A stretch of 64,000 nucleotides of DNA from contig CAWHZZ010000001.1 in assembly GCA_963833965.1 (NCBI GenBank), positions 434,001 through 498,000 on the forward strand. The letters are read 5' to 3'. The position numbers and the translations under genes were made by a program. This stretch comes from CAJCIW01 sp963833965. GTDB taxonomy: Bacteria > Chlamydiota > Chlamydiia > Chlamydiales > Rhabdochlamydiaceae. This document shows positions 54,839 through 63,284 of this stretch, one piece after another; the stretch's first letter is position 1; each line of letters starts with the position of its first letter. Below the pieces are notes generated by a model, which worked only from the letters and a program-made list of their open reading frames with translations, had not been told where the DNA came from and searched no databases.

Positions 54839-55654
54839 TCAACCTTTCGGCGGGCCCATGCCGATGTTGCGGTGATAAGCACCTTTGATGTGCGACTCTT
54901 GCATGCGGCGAGCATTTTTTAAGATTGACACGCCCTTTTCCACGTGGTCGGCCATGTAGCGCTCATAGACAGATTCAGAACTGCGCTTGGTCTTGATCCC
55001 ATCGGCGTTGAGAGGCAGGTCCGAAATCAGAAGCAGCGCGCCTAAAGTGAATTTGCGTTTGTAACTTGCGGCAAACAGAGTTGCGCATTCCATTTCGATC
55101 GCTTGGGCCTTGGTCGCCTTCAATCGGCTTTTGAACTCTTCGTTGAACTCCCAAAACCGCATGTTGGTCGTGTAGGTGATGCCGATATGGTAGACTGCTT
55201 TTTGCAGCTCCAGAACTTCTGTGACGGCCTTCTGCATCAAAAAATTAGCCAGAGCAGGAACCTCCGAAGGGAAATAAAAGTCGGATGTCCCTTCGCCGCG
55301 AATACTCGCGACGGGAACAAGGTAGTCTCCGATCTGATAACGGCGCCGCAACCCTCCGCACATCCCCAAGAGCAAGCTTGTTTTGATCGGCATGAAAGAG
55401 CAGAGATCGACGACGAGCGCCGCCGCGGGAGATCCAATTTTAAAATCGAGAATGCTCACGTCGTCTTTAGGACAATGAGCCACTTTGAACATCGACCCTT
55501 CAATGATTTTGACATTGCGCGTTTTGGCGAAGTAGTCGACATAGCGCGGAAAATTGGTTAGCAAAAGGTTCGAGTGAAAATCAGAGATCAGGCACCCGGA
55601 GTAACGCTCCAAGGTGTCCTTGGCAAATTGAGCTTCAGTAACTTCTGCGGCCAT
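54839..55654 (-). CDS. amn: AMP nucleosidase, short chlamydial form
   Basis: 271 aa. It should cleave AMP to adenine and ribose-5-phosphate. It has the phosphorylase-superfamily fold with LLLGMCGGLRRRYQIGDYLVP, IEMECATLFAASY carrying the ribose-binding Met-Glu, and ISDLPLNADG. It lacks the N-terminal domain of the E. coli enzyme, as in Chlamydia. It sits between the tkt/alaS block and efp as in other Chlamydiae, and starts 7 bp after hepT on the same strand. Confidence 0.88.
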   Translation of the reverse strand: MAAEVTEAQFAKDTLERYSGCLISDFHSNLLLTNFPRYVDYFAKTRNVKIIEGSMFKVAHCPKDDVSILDFKIGSPAAALVVDLCSFMPIKTSLLLGMCGGLRRRYQIGDYLVPVASIRGEGTSDFYFPSEVPALANFLMQKAVTEVLELQKAVYHIGITYTTNMRFWEFNEEFKSRLKATKAQAIEMECATLFAASYKRKFTLGALLLISDLPLNADGIKTKRSSESVYERYMADHVEKGVSILKNARRMQESHIKGAYHRNIGMGPPKG

Positions 55655-55661
55655 ATAATTC

Positions 55662-56003
55662 CTATTCCAGTAATGAGTAAATTGCAGACAGCTTTTTTTT
55701 AACTATTGGAAGTTCTTGTTTGACGACTTTCCATGTAAGAACTAAATCAACATCAAAATATTCATGAATCAAAATGTCTCTCATACCAGCAATCTGCTTC
55801 CAAGGAATGTCCGGATACATCGCCTTGAATGAAGGAGCCAAACTTTTTACAGCTTCCCGGATCATCTCTAGACGTCTAATAATTGCATCTTGCATGGCGT
55901 GATTTTTTTTAAATTTCATTTGCGTAGCTTTCATCGAGTATTGTTCTATGAGACTAATGGGATCTAAAATGTGGCCAATGAATACTTTTGGATCTTTTTT
56001 CAC
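55662..56003 (-). CDS. hepT: HepT-like ribonuclease toxin (HEPN domain)
   Basis: About 113 aa from a GTG at 56003 that overlaps the MntA stop as GTGA; an ATG at 56048 lies further upstream. The HEPN catalytic motif R-x4-H-x-Y is present as RDILIHEY. Characteristic KKDPKVFIGHILDPI and RLEMIREAVKSL helices match HepT/DUF86. With MntA it forms a toxin-antitoxin pair in which MntA adenylylates the HepT tyrosine. Confidence 0.87.
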   Translation of the reverse strand: MKKDPKVFIGHILDPISLIEQYSMKATQMKFKKNHAMQDAIIRRLEMIREAVKSLAPSFKAMYPDIPWKQIAGMRDILIHEYFDVDLVLTWKVVKQELPIVKKKLSAIYSLLE

Positions 56004-56305
56004 AAAATCACAACTTGTTCCGAGAGAATGCGTTCTCGAATTCTCCAATAAATCGAATTAAAAGTAATCACATCGACCTTTCGATGAAGGGTTGCCTCTA
56101 GGTCTAATTTTAGATCAACTAAATCAAAGAGACTTTTATCTTTTGTTTTATATTCAATCACAAAATCCACATCGCTACTTGATTTTGCTGTACCTCGAGC
56201 AAACGAACCAAAAATGGAAGCTCGCTTAACAGCGTGTTTTTTCAAAATTGGCAATGCTTTTTTCTTTATGAAAGTCACTGAAGGATTGTTTTTCTTTTTT
56301 TCCAT
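56000..56305 (-). CDS. mntA: MntA-like minimal nucleotidyltransferase antitoxin
   Basis: About 101 aa from the ATG at 56305; the reading frame is open nine codons upstream. The nucleotidyltransferase motif GSFARGTAKSSSDVDFVI gives the GS-x10-DxD pattern. It is the partner of HepT, neutralising it by AMP transfer. The pair plus amn make a compact minus-strand unit (mntA-hepT-amn). Confidence 0.88.
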   Translation of the reverse strand: MEKKKNNPSVTFIKKKALPILKKHAVKRASIFGSFARGTAKSSSDVDFVIEYKTKDKSLFDLVDLKLDLEATLHRKVDVITFNSIYWRIRERILSEQVVIL

Positions 56306-56463
56306 AAAAAAATTGCAACCTGGCAGTCTCACCTTTTCTTAAGCACAGTTTAAGAATTTCTAATATTCTTTTCACCCATTTTCGGCTTTTTTGGATTGTA
56401 AAGATTGAATAAAAAAATTGGTTGAAATACTTTTAACTTTTTTTCCGCTAATCGGAGGATGCT

Positions 56464-57507
56464 ATGCCAATCTGGAACCCTGTCGAAAAAGTCTATTCCT
56501 ATTGCCCCACATTCGATTTTTCTGTTTGGGAAAAGGGGAAGAGCTCGATTTTCTCAAACCCTCTCATCGATCGGGTGACTAGCAATTGGAAGGTGATCCT
56601 CATGGACTGCAGCACGATCATCGCCGCCACTTGTTTCGTCATCACATTTTTTACCAGTTCGCCCATGATCTGCGCCGCATTTGCATTGACTGCTATGTCT
56701 TGCGGAATCAGCGCTTTTTACATGCGCCGCTTTGCGACACTCAGCGAATTGGAGGAGACCGCGAGAGGGCTGAGGGAGACCAAGGACAGGCTGGAAAGGG
56801 TAGCGACAAATTTAGAGAGGGAAAACGCGCGCCTCTCGCAGACGAATCGCGAATTGCAGCAAACAAATGAGGCTTTTCGCGCGACCAACCGCGATCTGCA
56901 AGCGACCAATGAAGCCATTCGCCAAACTAACGATCGGCTCACACAGCAGGTCACTCTGTTGACGCTGCAGGTGACTCAGCTTCGCGAAAGCGCACAGCGG
57001 ATCAAAGAGGAGGTCGTCCGTTTTCAGCAGCAAAACGCCCACCTGCATACCAACGTCCAAGCCTTCAATCAGAGCATTCGAGTGCTCGATCAACAAATTC
57101 TAGCATCCCGTTCCCTCTGCGACCAGATTAGCGGCCACCTGACCACTCAGCGGCAAGGTCTCGGCCAGCAGCTGGAACAACTTGGGCAATATCTGGCGGA
57201 GTTGCGCGCCGATAACCGCGTCCACGAAAGAATCCAGGAACTAGCCACACTTCAACAGCAGACTCAGCAAACGACGGCCCAACTGCATGCCATCCAACTC
57301 CAGTACGCTCAGGAGCGCGCCAATTTTGAGGCCGTCCATCAAGCTCTCGTACAGCTCAAAAACCGTTTCGATGAGGCGCTGCGCGATGCGGTATCCAGCT
57401 TACAATGGAACAATCAGCAATTCCGGGATAACCTCTCAGGCTTATCTGCAGAGCGCAACCGCATACAGCAAATGCTCAACCGCTATTTGCCTAATGGCCG
57501 AACGTAA
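56464..57507 (+). CDS. IncA-like inclusion membrane protein with long coiled coil
   Basis: 347 aa with CGGAGG upstream of the ATG. Residues about 48-86 form a bilobed hydrophobic hairpin, followed by an almost continuous coiled coil from about 92 to 340. The coil is rich in Gln, Asn and heptad Leu (TNRELQQTNEAFRATNRD and similar). This is the layout of chlamydial IncA, whose coils act like SNAREs in membrane fusion. No sequence identity to IncA is claimed. Internal repeats of about 14 residues around TNxxLQxTNEA are visible. The gene overlaps the convergent FkbM-like gene by 17 bp. Confidence 0.7.
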   Translation: MPIWNPVEKVYSYCPTFDFSVWEKGKSSIFSNPLIDRVTSNWKVILMDCSTIIAATCFVITFFTSSPMICAAFALTAMSCGISAFYMRRFATLSELEETARGLRETKDRLERVATNLERENARLSQTNRELQQTNEAFRATNRDLQATNEAIRQTNDRLTQQVTLLTLQVTQLRESAQRIKEEVVRFQQQNAHLHTNVQAFNQSIRVLDQQILASRSLCDQISGHLTTQRQGLGQQLEQLGQYLAELRADNRVHERIQELATLQQQTQQTTAQLHAIQLQYAQERANFEAVHQALVQLKNRFDEALRDAVSSLQWNNQQFRDNLSGLSAERNRIQQMLNRYLPNGRT

Positions 57508-58237
57508 ACGATTTTCCCAAACAAGCCGATGAATCTGTGTAGATCCGGTTTAAAAGATCGTGCACATGCCCTCCCATGGGGCCGTCGCCGTATGTCGGCG
57601 GACGATAAAGAGCTTGCACATCGTTGATCGAATGAAATTCAACTCCTTTGGCTTTGCACTCGTCGACCACGTCGTTGCGAAGGAAGAAAAGATTCACACC
57701 ACAGGAATCGGCATGCACTAGGGAGTATCCCTTATGAGCGCCCAAACGATAGAATGCCAAAATGCTTCCGCCGAAATAATTCGTTCCATCCCACATTTCA
57801 TTGGGGTCGTAAAGGACGACGCAGTCTTGAAAAGGGAGATGGCTCGCATTATACTCGATGACGACAACGCGAGGTTGATAGGACAAATCGATGGCATGCC
57901 AGACATGCCAATCGTTAAAATCGATGTCTATAGAAAGAAGATCGAACTGTTTTGGCACGTTGTATTTCTGAAATAGGGAATTGATGTTCTGAGCGGTGAT
58001 GAACTCTCTGTGTAGATTGATTTTCTGATCTTCAAATCTTGCATCCATTGACAATCCATTCCAATGGCGGCATTCTCTAAGATACCTCGTATTGCATTGA
58101 ACGCCTATTGATGTCCCAAACTCCACATAGTACCGATCCTTCTCCCCAATCGCATAAAAAATGGCTTGCAAGACACCGTCTTCCCCGTTTTGGCTGAAGA
58201 CTCTTTTTTCATACTGCCCGAGATCGACTTGTTGCAT
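57491..58237 (-). CDS. FkbM-like methyltransferase-fold protein
   Basis: 248 aa. The SQNGEDGVLQAIFYAIG and YYVEFGTSIGVQCNT segments are the start of the SAM-binding fold seen in FkbM-related proteins, and SIDIDFNDWHVWHAI occupies the acidic loop. Substrate unknown. Similar proteins modify glycans in several bacteria. Its start lies opposite efp across a region with a perfect 29-bp inverted repeat. Confidence 0.65.
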   Translation of the reverse strand: MQQVDLGQYEKRVFSQNGEDGVLQAIFYAIGEKDRYYVEFGTSIGVQCNTRYLRECRHWNGLSMDARFEDQKINLHREFITAQNINSLFQKYNVPKQFDLLSIDIDFNDWHVWHAIDLSYQPRVVVIEYNASHLPFQDCVVLYDPNEMWDGTNYFGGSILAFYRLGAHKGYSLVHADSCGVNLFFLRNDVVDECKAKGVEFHSINDVQALYRPPTYGDGPMGGHVHDLLNRIYTDSSACLGKSFTFGH

Positions 58238-58248
58238 TTTTTACCTTC

Positions 58249-58327
58249 AACTCGACTTTGTAACTTTTCAGGCCCGAGGGACAAATATCTCGAGGCCTTC
58301 GGGCCTGAAAAGTTACAAAGTCGAGTT
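58249..58327. repeat. Perfect 29-bp inverted repeat between divergent genes
   Basis: Arms at 58249-58277 and 58299-58327, identical in complement without a mismatch, with a 21-base loop. The arms contain AACTCGACTTTG and CAGGCCCGA. It lies in the promoter region shared by the FkbM-like gene and efp, so it is not an obvious terminator. It may be a palindromic repeat element or form a hairpin in the efp leader. Confidence 0.75.
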
Positions 58328-58419
58328 CAAATTTTTCTTAATGCAGTATATAGCAGGACTTGCTTTTTAAATTCTATCCCCTCAAAATTGCACTGAATAA
58401 TACTTAAAGGAATCAGAGC

Positions 58420-58983
58420 ATGGCGCAATACAGCACGGGCGATTTGAGAGGCGGGTACAAGGTCGAGGTCGAAGGCGAGCCATACACGGTCGTCGCCAAC
58501 GAGTTTGTGAAGCCCGGCAAAGGGCAGCCCTTCAACCGCATCAAGTTAAAACATCTTTTAACAGGGCGCGTGGTGGAAAAGACGTTCAAATCGGGGGAAA
58601 AGGTCGGCGCGGCTGACGTCGAAGAGAAAAAGCTGCGCTTGCTCTACAAGGAGAACGACGGGGTGGTGTTCATGGACGACGAGTCCTTTGAGCAGCTCAC
58701 GATCTCCAATGCGATCGTGGAAGACCGGCAGCAGTGGCTGATGGAAGAGGTCGCCTATGCGATTGTTTTCTATAAAGGCCAGCCGATCGAAGTCATTCCT
58801 CCTACTTTCATGGAGATGAAAATCGTCGAGACGGCCCCAGGCTTGCGAGGAGACACTTCAGGCCGCGTCTTGAAGCCGGCGATCACGGAAAGCGGGGCGA
58901 AAATCCAGGTCCCGATCTTCGTCGAGGAAGGGGAAATCATCAAAGTGGACACACGCACAGGTGAGTACGTTTCCCGCGTCTGA
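58420..58983 (+). CDS. efp: Elongation factor P
   Basis: 187 aa. EF-P relieves ribosome stalling at polyproline. The lysine that receives the beta-lysyl modification is at position 34 in VKPGKGQPFNR. The three beta-barrel domains are complete to GEYVSRV. It overlaps epmA, the enzyme that modifies it, by 23 bp, which links function and expression. Confidence 0.96.
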   Translation: MAQYSTGDLRGGYKVEVEGEPYTVVANEFVKPGKGQPFNRIKLKHLLTGRVVEKTFKSGEKVGAADVEEKKLRLLYKENDGVVFMDDESFEQLTISNAIVEDRQQWLMEEVAYAIVFYKGQPIEVIPPTFMEMKIVETAPGLRGDTSGRVLKPAITESGAKIQVPIFVEEGEIIKVDTRTGEYVSRV

Positions 58984-59938
58984 GACAGCCCTTTCTAAAA
59001 AAATTTATTTCTTGCGCAGCCGGGCTCGCATGTTGCAACAAGCGCGTTCTTTTTTTGCCGAGCGGAACGTCATGGAAGTCGATTGCCCGGCGCTTTCGCA
59101 AAGCGCGCCGATCGATCTGCACATCGACGTGATGAAAGTTCCTCTCAAAAATGCGCAGCTAGGCTATTTGCATACGTCGCCAGAATATGGGATGAAACGC
59201 CTGCTTTCCGCCGGCATCGGCGATATTTATCAGATCAGCCATGTCTTCCGCGACGGAGAGATCGGACCGCTGCACAATCCTGAATTTACGATGGCGGAGT
59301 GGTACCGCATCGGGATGAGTTTCCAAGAAATGATCGATGAGACCCTCGCCTTCATCGGGCTGTTTTTAGGGGGGCTTCCTCGAGAGCAGATGAGCTACCG
59401 GCAGACACTAAAACATTTTCTTGGAGTGGATTACTTGGCCGCCTCGCCGACCGAGTTGTTAGAGCGCGCGAAGCGGGGAGGAATAGAACTTCCTGCAGAT
59501 GCTGAAAGGTGGGACAGAGATACTCTACTACAGCTTCTCGTTAGCTTTCTCATCGAACCTCAGCTTGGACGATCCGAGCTTTTCGTCTTGAGCCATTTCC
59601 CTGCCACACAGGCCGCCCTTTCGAGAACGGTCGGCCTTCCCGATGGGGAACGGGTCGCCTGCCGCTTTGAGGTGTATTACCGCGGCATTGAACTGGCAAA
59701 TGGATACCATGAGCTGACCGATGCCGCCGAGCAACGAAGACGGCTAGAAGCTTCTAATCAAGCGAGGCTCATGGCAGGTAAAGACACTTTGAAAATCGAC
59801 GAGCTTTTTTTAGAGGCTTTGGAGAGCGGTCTTCCCGATTGCTGCGGTGTTGCGGTCGGTTTTGACCGATTGATGATGTTGCAACACGGTGAAATAGAGT
59901 TAAAAAATATCCTTCCGATGACATGGGAGGAAAGTTAA
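58961..59938 (+). CDS. epmA: EF-P--(R)-beta-lysine ligase EpmA
   Basis: 325 aa from a GTG at 58961 within the end of efp; an ATG at 59030 would trim 23 residues. It is a truncated class II lysyl-tRNA synthetase without the anticodon-binding domain. Motifs are YLHTSPEYGMKRLLSAG, VFRDGEIGPLHNPEFTMAEWYR, GIELANGYHELTD and VAVGFDRLMML. It attaches beta-lysine to Lys34 of EF-P. No epmB is seen in the window. Confidence 0.93.
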   Translation: MSTFPASETALSKKIYFLRSRARMLQQARSFFAERNVMEVDCPALSQSAPIDLHIDVMKVPLKNAQLGYLHTSPEYGMKRLLSAGIGDIYQISHVFRDGEIGPLHNPEFTMAEWYRIGMSFQEMIDETLAFIGLFLGGLPREQMSYRQTLKHFLGVDYLAASPTELLERAKRGGIELPADAERWDRDTLLQLLVSFLIEPQLGRSELFVLSHFPATQAALSRTVGLPDGERVACRFEVYYRGIELANGYHELTDAAEQRRRLEASNQARLMAGKDTLKIDELFLEALESGLPDCCGVAVGFDRLMMLQHGEIELKNILPMTWEES

Positions 59939-59939
59939 C

Positions 59940-60617
59940 ATGCACAAGTCCTTTAAAACTCTCAACGCATGTGTGACAGGGTGCCGCCTCTGCCCGCGAC
60001 TTGTCAAATTCCGCGAGAACGTCCCCGAAAAAAAGCAGTTCGCCCGTCAAACGTATTGGCGGCGGCCAGTGCCTGGTTTCGGCGATCCCGATGCTTACCT
60101 GTTGATCTTAGGTCTCGCCCCTTCCGCTCAAGGGGGCAACCGCACCGGAAGAATTTTCACCGGCGACGAATCTGCCCGCTTTTTATTTCAAGCGCTGCAC
60201 AAAGAGGGTTTTGCCAACCAGCCAACCTCCACATGCATCGACGATGGATTGAAATTGCATGGCTGCTACATGACCGCCGCCGTGAAATGCGTACCACCCG
60301 CCAACCGCCCAACGCCTTTAGAAGAGAAGCATTGCTTTCCTTATTTGGTAAATGAATTTGCGCTATTAAAGAAAGTGACTGCTGTGCTGGCGCTCGGCGG
60401 AATTGCATTTAAAAGCTATTTGCATTACGTCAAAGCTCAAGGGGGGCCTAAAGCCTCTTATCGTTTTCATCATGGCGAAAAGCACCTCATTGAGGGATTT
60501 CCCACCGTTTATACGAGCTACCATCCCAGCCCGCAAAATACCAATACAGGCAAGCTTAACCTCGCAATGCTTTGTAGAGTCTTACAACAAATCAAAGCTG
60601 ATCACATCCATCGTTGA
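59940..60617 (+). CDS. Uracil-DNA glycosylase, family 5 (UDGb)
   Basis: 225 aa. Family 5 glycosylases remove uracil and hypoxanthine from DNA and carry an iron-sulfur cluster. Here CVTGCRLCPRL supplies N-terminal cysteines, LILGLAPSAQGGNRTGRIFTGD is the family motif and YHPSPQNTNTG the second one. It follows epmA by a base, and its last 16 bp overlap nadE. With dut in the same genome it limits uracil in DNA. Confidence 0.88.
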   Translation: MHKSFKTLNACVTGCRLCPRLVKFRENVPEKKQFARQTYWRRPVPGFGDPDAYLLILGLAPSAQGGNRTGRIFTGDESARFLFQALHKEGFANQPTSTCIDDGLKLHGCYMTAAVKCVPPANRPTPLEEKHCFPYLVNEFALLKKVTAVLALGGIAFKSYLHYVKAQGGPKASYRFHHGEKHLIEGFPTVYTSYHPSPQNTNTGKLNLAMLCRVLQQIKADHIHR

Positions 60618-62236
60618 ACGATCGGGTATTGCCTGCCAACGCGGAACGCTTTTTTGCTCACGCGGATGCCGGGAGGCGCCTGGCGACGCTTGTATTCTGC
60701 GCGGTGGATGCGGCGAACGAGATCGAGGACGATCTCAATGGGAATGGAATGCTTTTTCGAGATCTCTTCCGGGGAGAGATAGTCTTCGACATACCCTTGC
60801 AAGACGGCGTCGACGATCTCATATTCCGGTAGAGAATCGCTATCTTTTTGGTTGGCCTTAAGTTCGGCCGACGGCGCTTTATCGATGATCGATTGGGGAA
60901 TGATCTCTTTGTTCCGATTGATCCAACGCGACAGCTCATAGACCTGTTGTTTGGTCACATCGGAAATGACTCCGAGCCCGCCCGCCATGTCGCCATAGAG
61001 TGTGCAATAGCCGAGCGCCATCTCGCTTTTATTCCCTGGGCTCATCACGATATAGCCTTGCTTATTGGACACCGCCATTAAGATCAAACCGCGGATGCGC
61101 GCTTGCATATTCTCTTCGGTAATGTCCTCCGGCCTGCCTTTGAAATGCGGCTCGAGCAGGTCGAGAAAAGTCTGAAACGGCTTTTCGATGGAGATCTGTA
61201 AAAGCTCGATCCCTAAATTGTGCGCCAAAATTTCTGAGTCCGTGACGCTGCCTTTAGAGCTGTAGCGCGAAGGCATCGCGATCGCGAGCACATTCTCTTT
61301 GCCAAGCGCGTCTGCCGCAATGCAGGCCACAAGGGCCGAATCGATCCCCCCGGAAAGCCCTAAACAGCCTTTTTTAAATCCCTGCTTGCGAAAATAGTCG
61401 CGCACACCAAGCACTAAAGCTTGATATAGATCGTTCATCGGATCGTAAGAAAAAGCGCAAGCAGGGGCTGGTTGATCGAGGTCGACGACCATTTCATCTT
61501 CTTCAAAGCCTTTGGCGACTTGTACAAGTTCCCCTTTGGCATTCACATAGAGGCTATAGCCGTCGAAGACGAGCTGGTCGTTCGCGCCGACCTGGCAGCA
61601 CAAGATCACTGGGCAACCAAGGGTCTTAGCGCATTTTGCGCAGACCTTGACGCGCATGCTCGGTTTTTCGAACTGATAGGGAGATGAAGATAGGTTCAAC
61701 ACGACATCGGGCTTTAAAGTCTTAAAATCGAGAACAGGGTCATGGGCATAAAGGGTGTCGCTGACAATGCCCGCATGCTGCCAAATGTCCTCGCAGATCA
61801 TCACTCCAATCTTTTTTCCTTTAAGCTCCCAAATTTTTGTCGACACCCCCGGCTCAAAATAGCGCCGCTCATCGAAAACATCATAAGTGGGCAGCAACTG
61901 CTTATCTTCGAAACCGAGCAGCTTTCCGTCGTGGATGACCGCTGCGCTATTGAAGATTAGTTTTTCACGCTTTGCGGGGTTGCGCCGGACGACGCCGACG
62001 ATGGCCATCAGCTTCGAAGAGGCTTGAATGATTTTTTCCAAATACTTTTGATTCGCATCGACGAAGGAATCGTGCAGCAGCAAATCTTCTGGAGGATATC
62101 CGCATAGAACAAGCTCAGAAAAGAGGACGATGTCAGCCTGCTTGGAGCGGCCATGTTCTAATGCTTGAATGATTTTTCGAGTATTGCCTTCAAAATCTCC
62201 GATAATCGGATTGATTTGAGCGACGAGGATGCGCAT
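60602..62236 (-). CDS. nadE: Glutamine-dependent NAD+ synthetase
   Basis: About 544 aa from the ATG at 62236, with AGGAAA upstream. It converts deamido-NAD to NAD using glutamine. The N-terminal nitrilase domain has the Glu-Lys-Cys triad places (FSELVLCGYPPEDL, the middle lysine region, MICEDIWQHAG). The C-terminal synthetase has the PP-loop LGLSGGIDSALVA. It is 16 bp from the F-box gene on the same strand. An NAD-synthesising enzyme in an intracellular bacterium suggests partial independence from host NAD. Confidence 0.94.
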   Translation of the reverse strand: MRILVAQINPIIGDFEGNTRKIIQALEHGRSKQADIVLFSELVLCGYPPEDLLLHDSFVDANQKYLEKIIQASSKLMAIVGVVRRNPAKREKLIFNSAAVIHDGKLLGFEDKQLLPTYDVFDERRYFEPGVSTKIWELKGKKIGVMICEDIWQHAGIVSDTLYAHDPVLDFKTLKPDVVLNLSSSPYQFEKPSMRVKVCAKCAKTLGCPVILCCQVGANDQLVFDGYSLYVNAKGELVQVAKGFEEDEMVVDLDQPAPACAFSYDPMNDLYQALVLGVRDYFRKQGFKKGCLGLSGGIDSALVACIAADALGKENVLAIAMPSRYSSKGSVTDSEILAHNLGIELLQISIEKPFQTFLDLLEPHFKGRPEDITEENMQARIRGLILMAVSNKQGYIVMSPGNKSEMALGYCTLYGDMAGGLGVISDVTKQQVYELSRWINRNKEIIPQSIIDKAPSAELKANQKDSDSLPEYEIVDAVLQGYVEDYLSPEEISKKHSIPIEIVLDLVRRIHRAEYKRRQAPPGIRVSKKAFRVGRQYPIVQRWM

Positions 62237-62252
62237 AGAATTTCCTAGGGTA

Positions 62253-63167
62253 CTATTCACAGAGTACTTGATCGGGCATGTTTTTTAAAAGGGGCCGGTA
62301 TGGAAGTGCGTAGATGATGTTGCACGCATGATCGGCGATTCCGACATGGAACCCCTTTTTGGTGGGCATCCATCCGATCACAATCCCATGAAGGTCATCG
62401 CTGCCCGGAAGCTTCACAGTGTCTGAGACGCGCACTTGGACGGCTTTCCCATGCTCGGCCGCATTCTCGCATCTGCCCGTCTTTTCCATTTCGATCAGAT
62501 CGAAAAGGCCTCTGGTTCGCAGCGACACCATTTCGCAGCCTTGCTCGCCTGTCAGTTTTTTTTGATCGTCTGGAAATAGGAAATTGGATTTTTCATCGGG
62601 CCTTTTCTTCATGACAGAGAGATTGACTTTAGTGGCAATGCGGCTGCATTGCTTTAAGATTTCAGGTTCGATGTCGTCGCAAATCGGCGGCGTTATGCCC
62701 TTGCTATATGAGTAAAGGATGACGACGTTTTTGAACGAATAAGGAACACTCATTTCATTCGTATCGAGGAGAATCGGTCCATCCCCTTTTGTTTTTAGTA
62801 AATCGAAAAGTGTTTGGTCCCATTTTCTTTTGAATGCTTTAGGTTCGACCACAATGCACCAGCTTTCGCATAATTGTTTAAAATCCTCCTCCCTGATTTT
62901 AGGAACCGCCCCAACAAATTCTCCTAAGAACGACATCGCCCGTGATGAGACAGTATGGGCGCGAAGAAATACAAAGTCATTTTTTCGATTACGCATCGTC
63001 CCTTCGACGAGGGGAATTTTTTCCTTTTCCGACAGGATTTCCCAAATTGCAGAAGATTGCATGCACTGCCTCCACAATTTACAAACGATCTCAGAACTGC
63101 AGACACTTTGCAAATCGATGTATTTAAAGATTTGAACGAAACATTCTATGGGCAAAATGGAATTCAT
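62253..63167 (-). CDS. F-box domain protein with conserved C-terminal domain (paralogue B)
   Basis: 304 aa. The F-box is at the very N-terminus, residues about 3-45 (LPIECFVQIFKYIDLQSV, then CKLWRQCM and W). The rest aligns with the 33763-34719 protein along its length, so both share a domain of about 250 residues with unknown fold. It is probably a substrate-recognition module of an SCF-type effector. The promoter region to htpG (63168-63284) is A/T-rich and divergent. Confidence 0.75.
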   Translation of the reverse strand: MNSILPIECFVQIFKYIDLQSVCSSEIVCKLWRQCMQSSAIWEILSEKEKIPLVEGTMRNRKNDFVFLRAHTVSSRAMSFLGEFVGAVPKIREEDFKQLCESWCIVVEPKAFKRKWDQTLFDLLKTKGDGPILLDTNEMSVPYSFKNVVILYSYSKGITPPICDDIEPEILKQCSRIATKVNLSVMKKRPDEKSNFLFPDDQKKLTGEQGCEMVSLRTRGLFDLIEMEKTGRCENAAEHGKAVQVRVSDTVKLPGSDDLHGIVIGWMPTKKGFHVGIADHACNIIYALPYRPLLKNMPDQVLCE

Positions 63168-63284
63168 GTTCGATATTTAAAATTAACTAATTAATAAAAG
63201 CAAACACTCAAAATAAATTTACTTATTTGCCTTCAAAGCTCCCGATCGAGTATTCTAGGGAGTTTAAACCGGAGGCATTTTTCC

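Noticed and set aside
63168..63284. CIRCE heat-shock operator upstream of htpG
   Set aside because: No TTAGCACTC-N9-GAGTGCTAA match is present.
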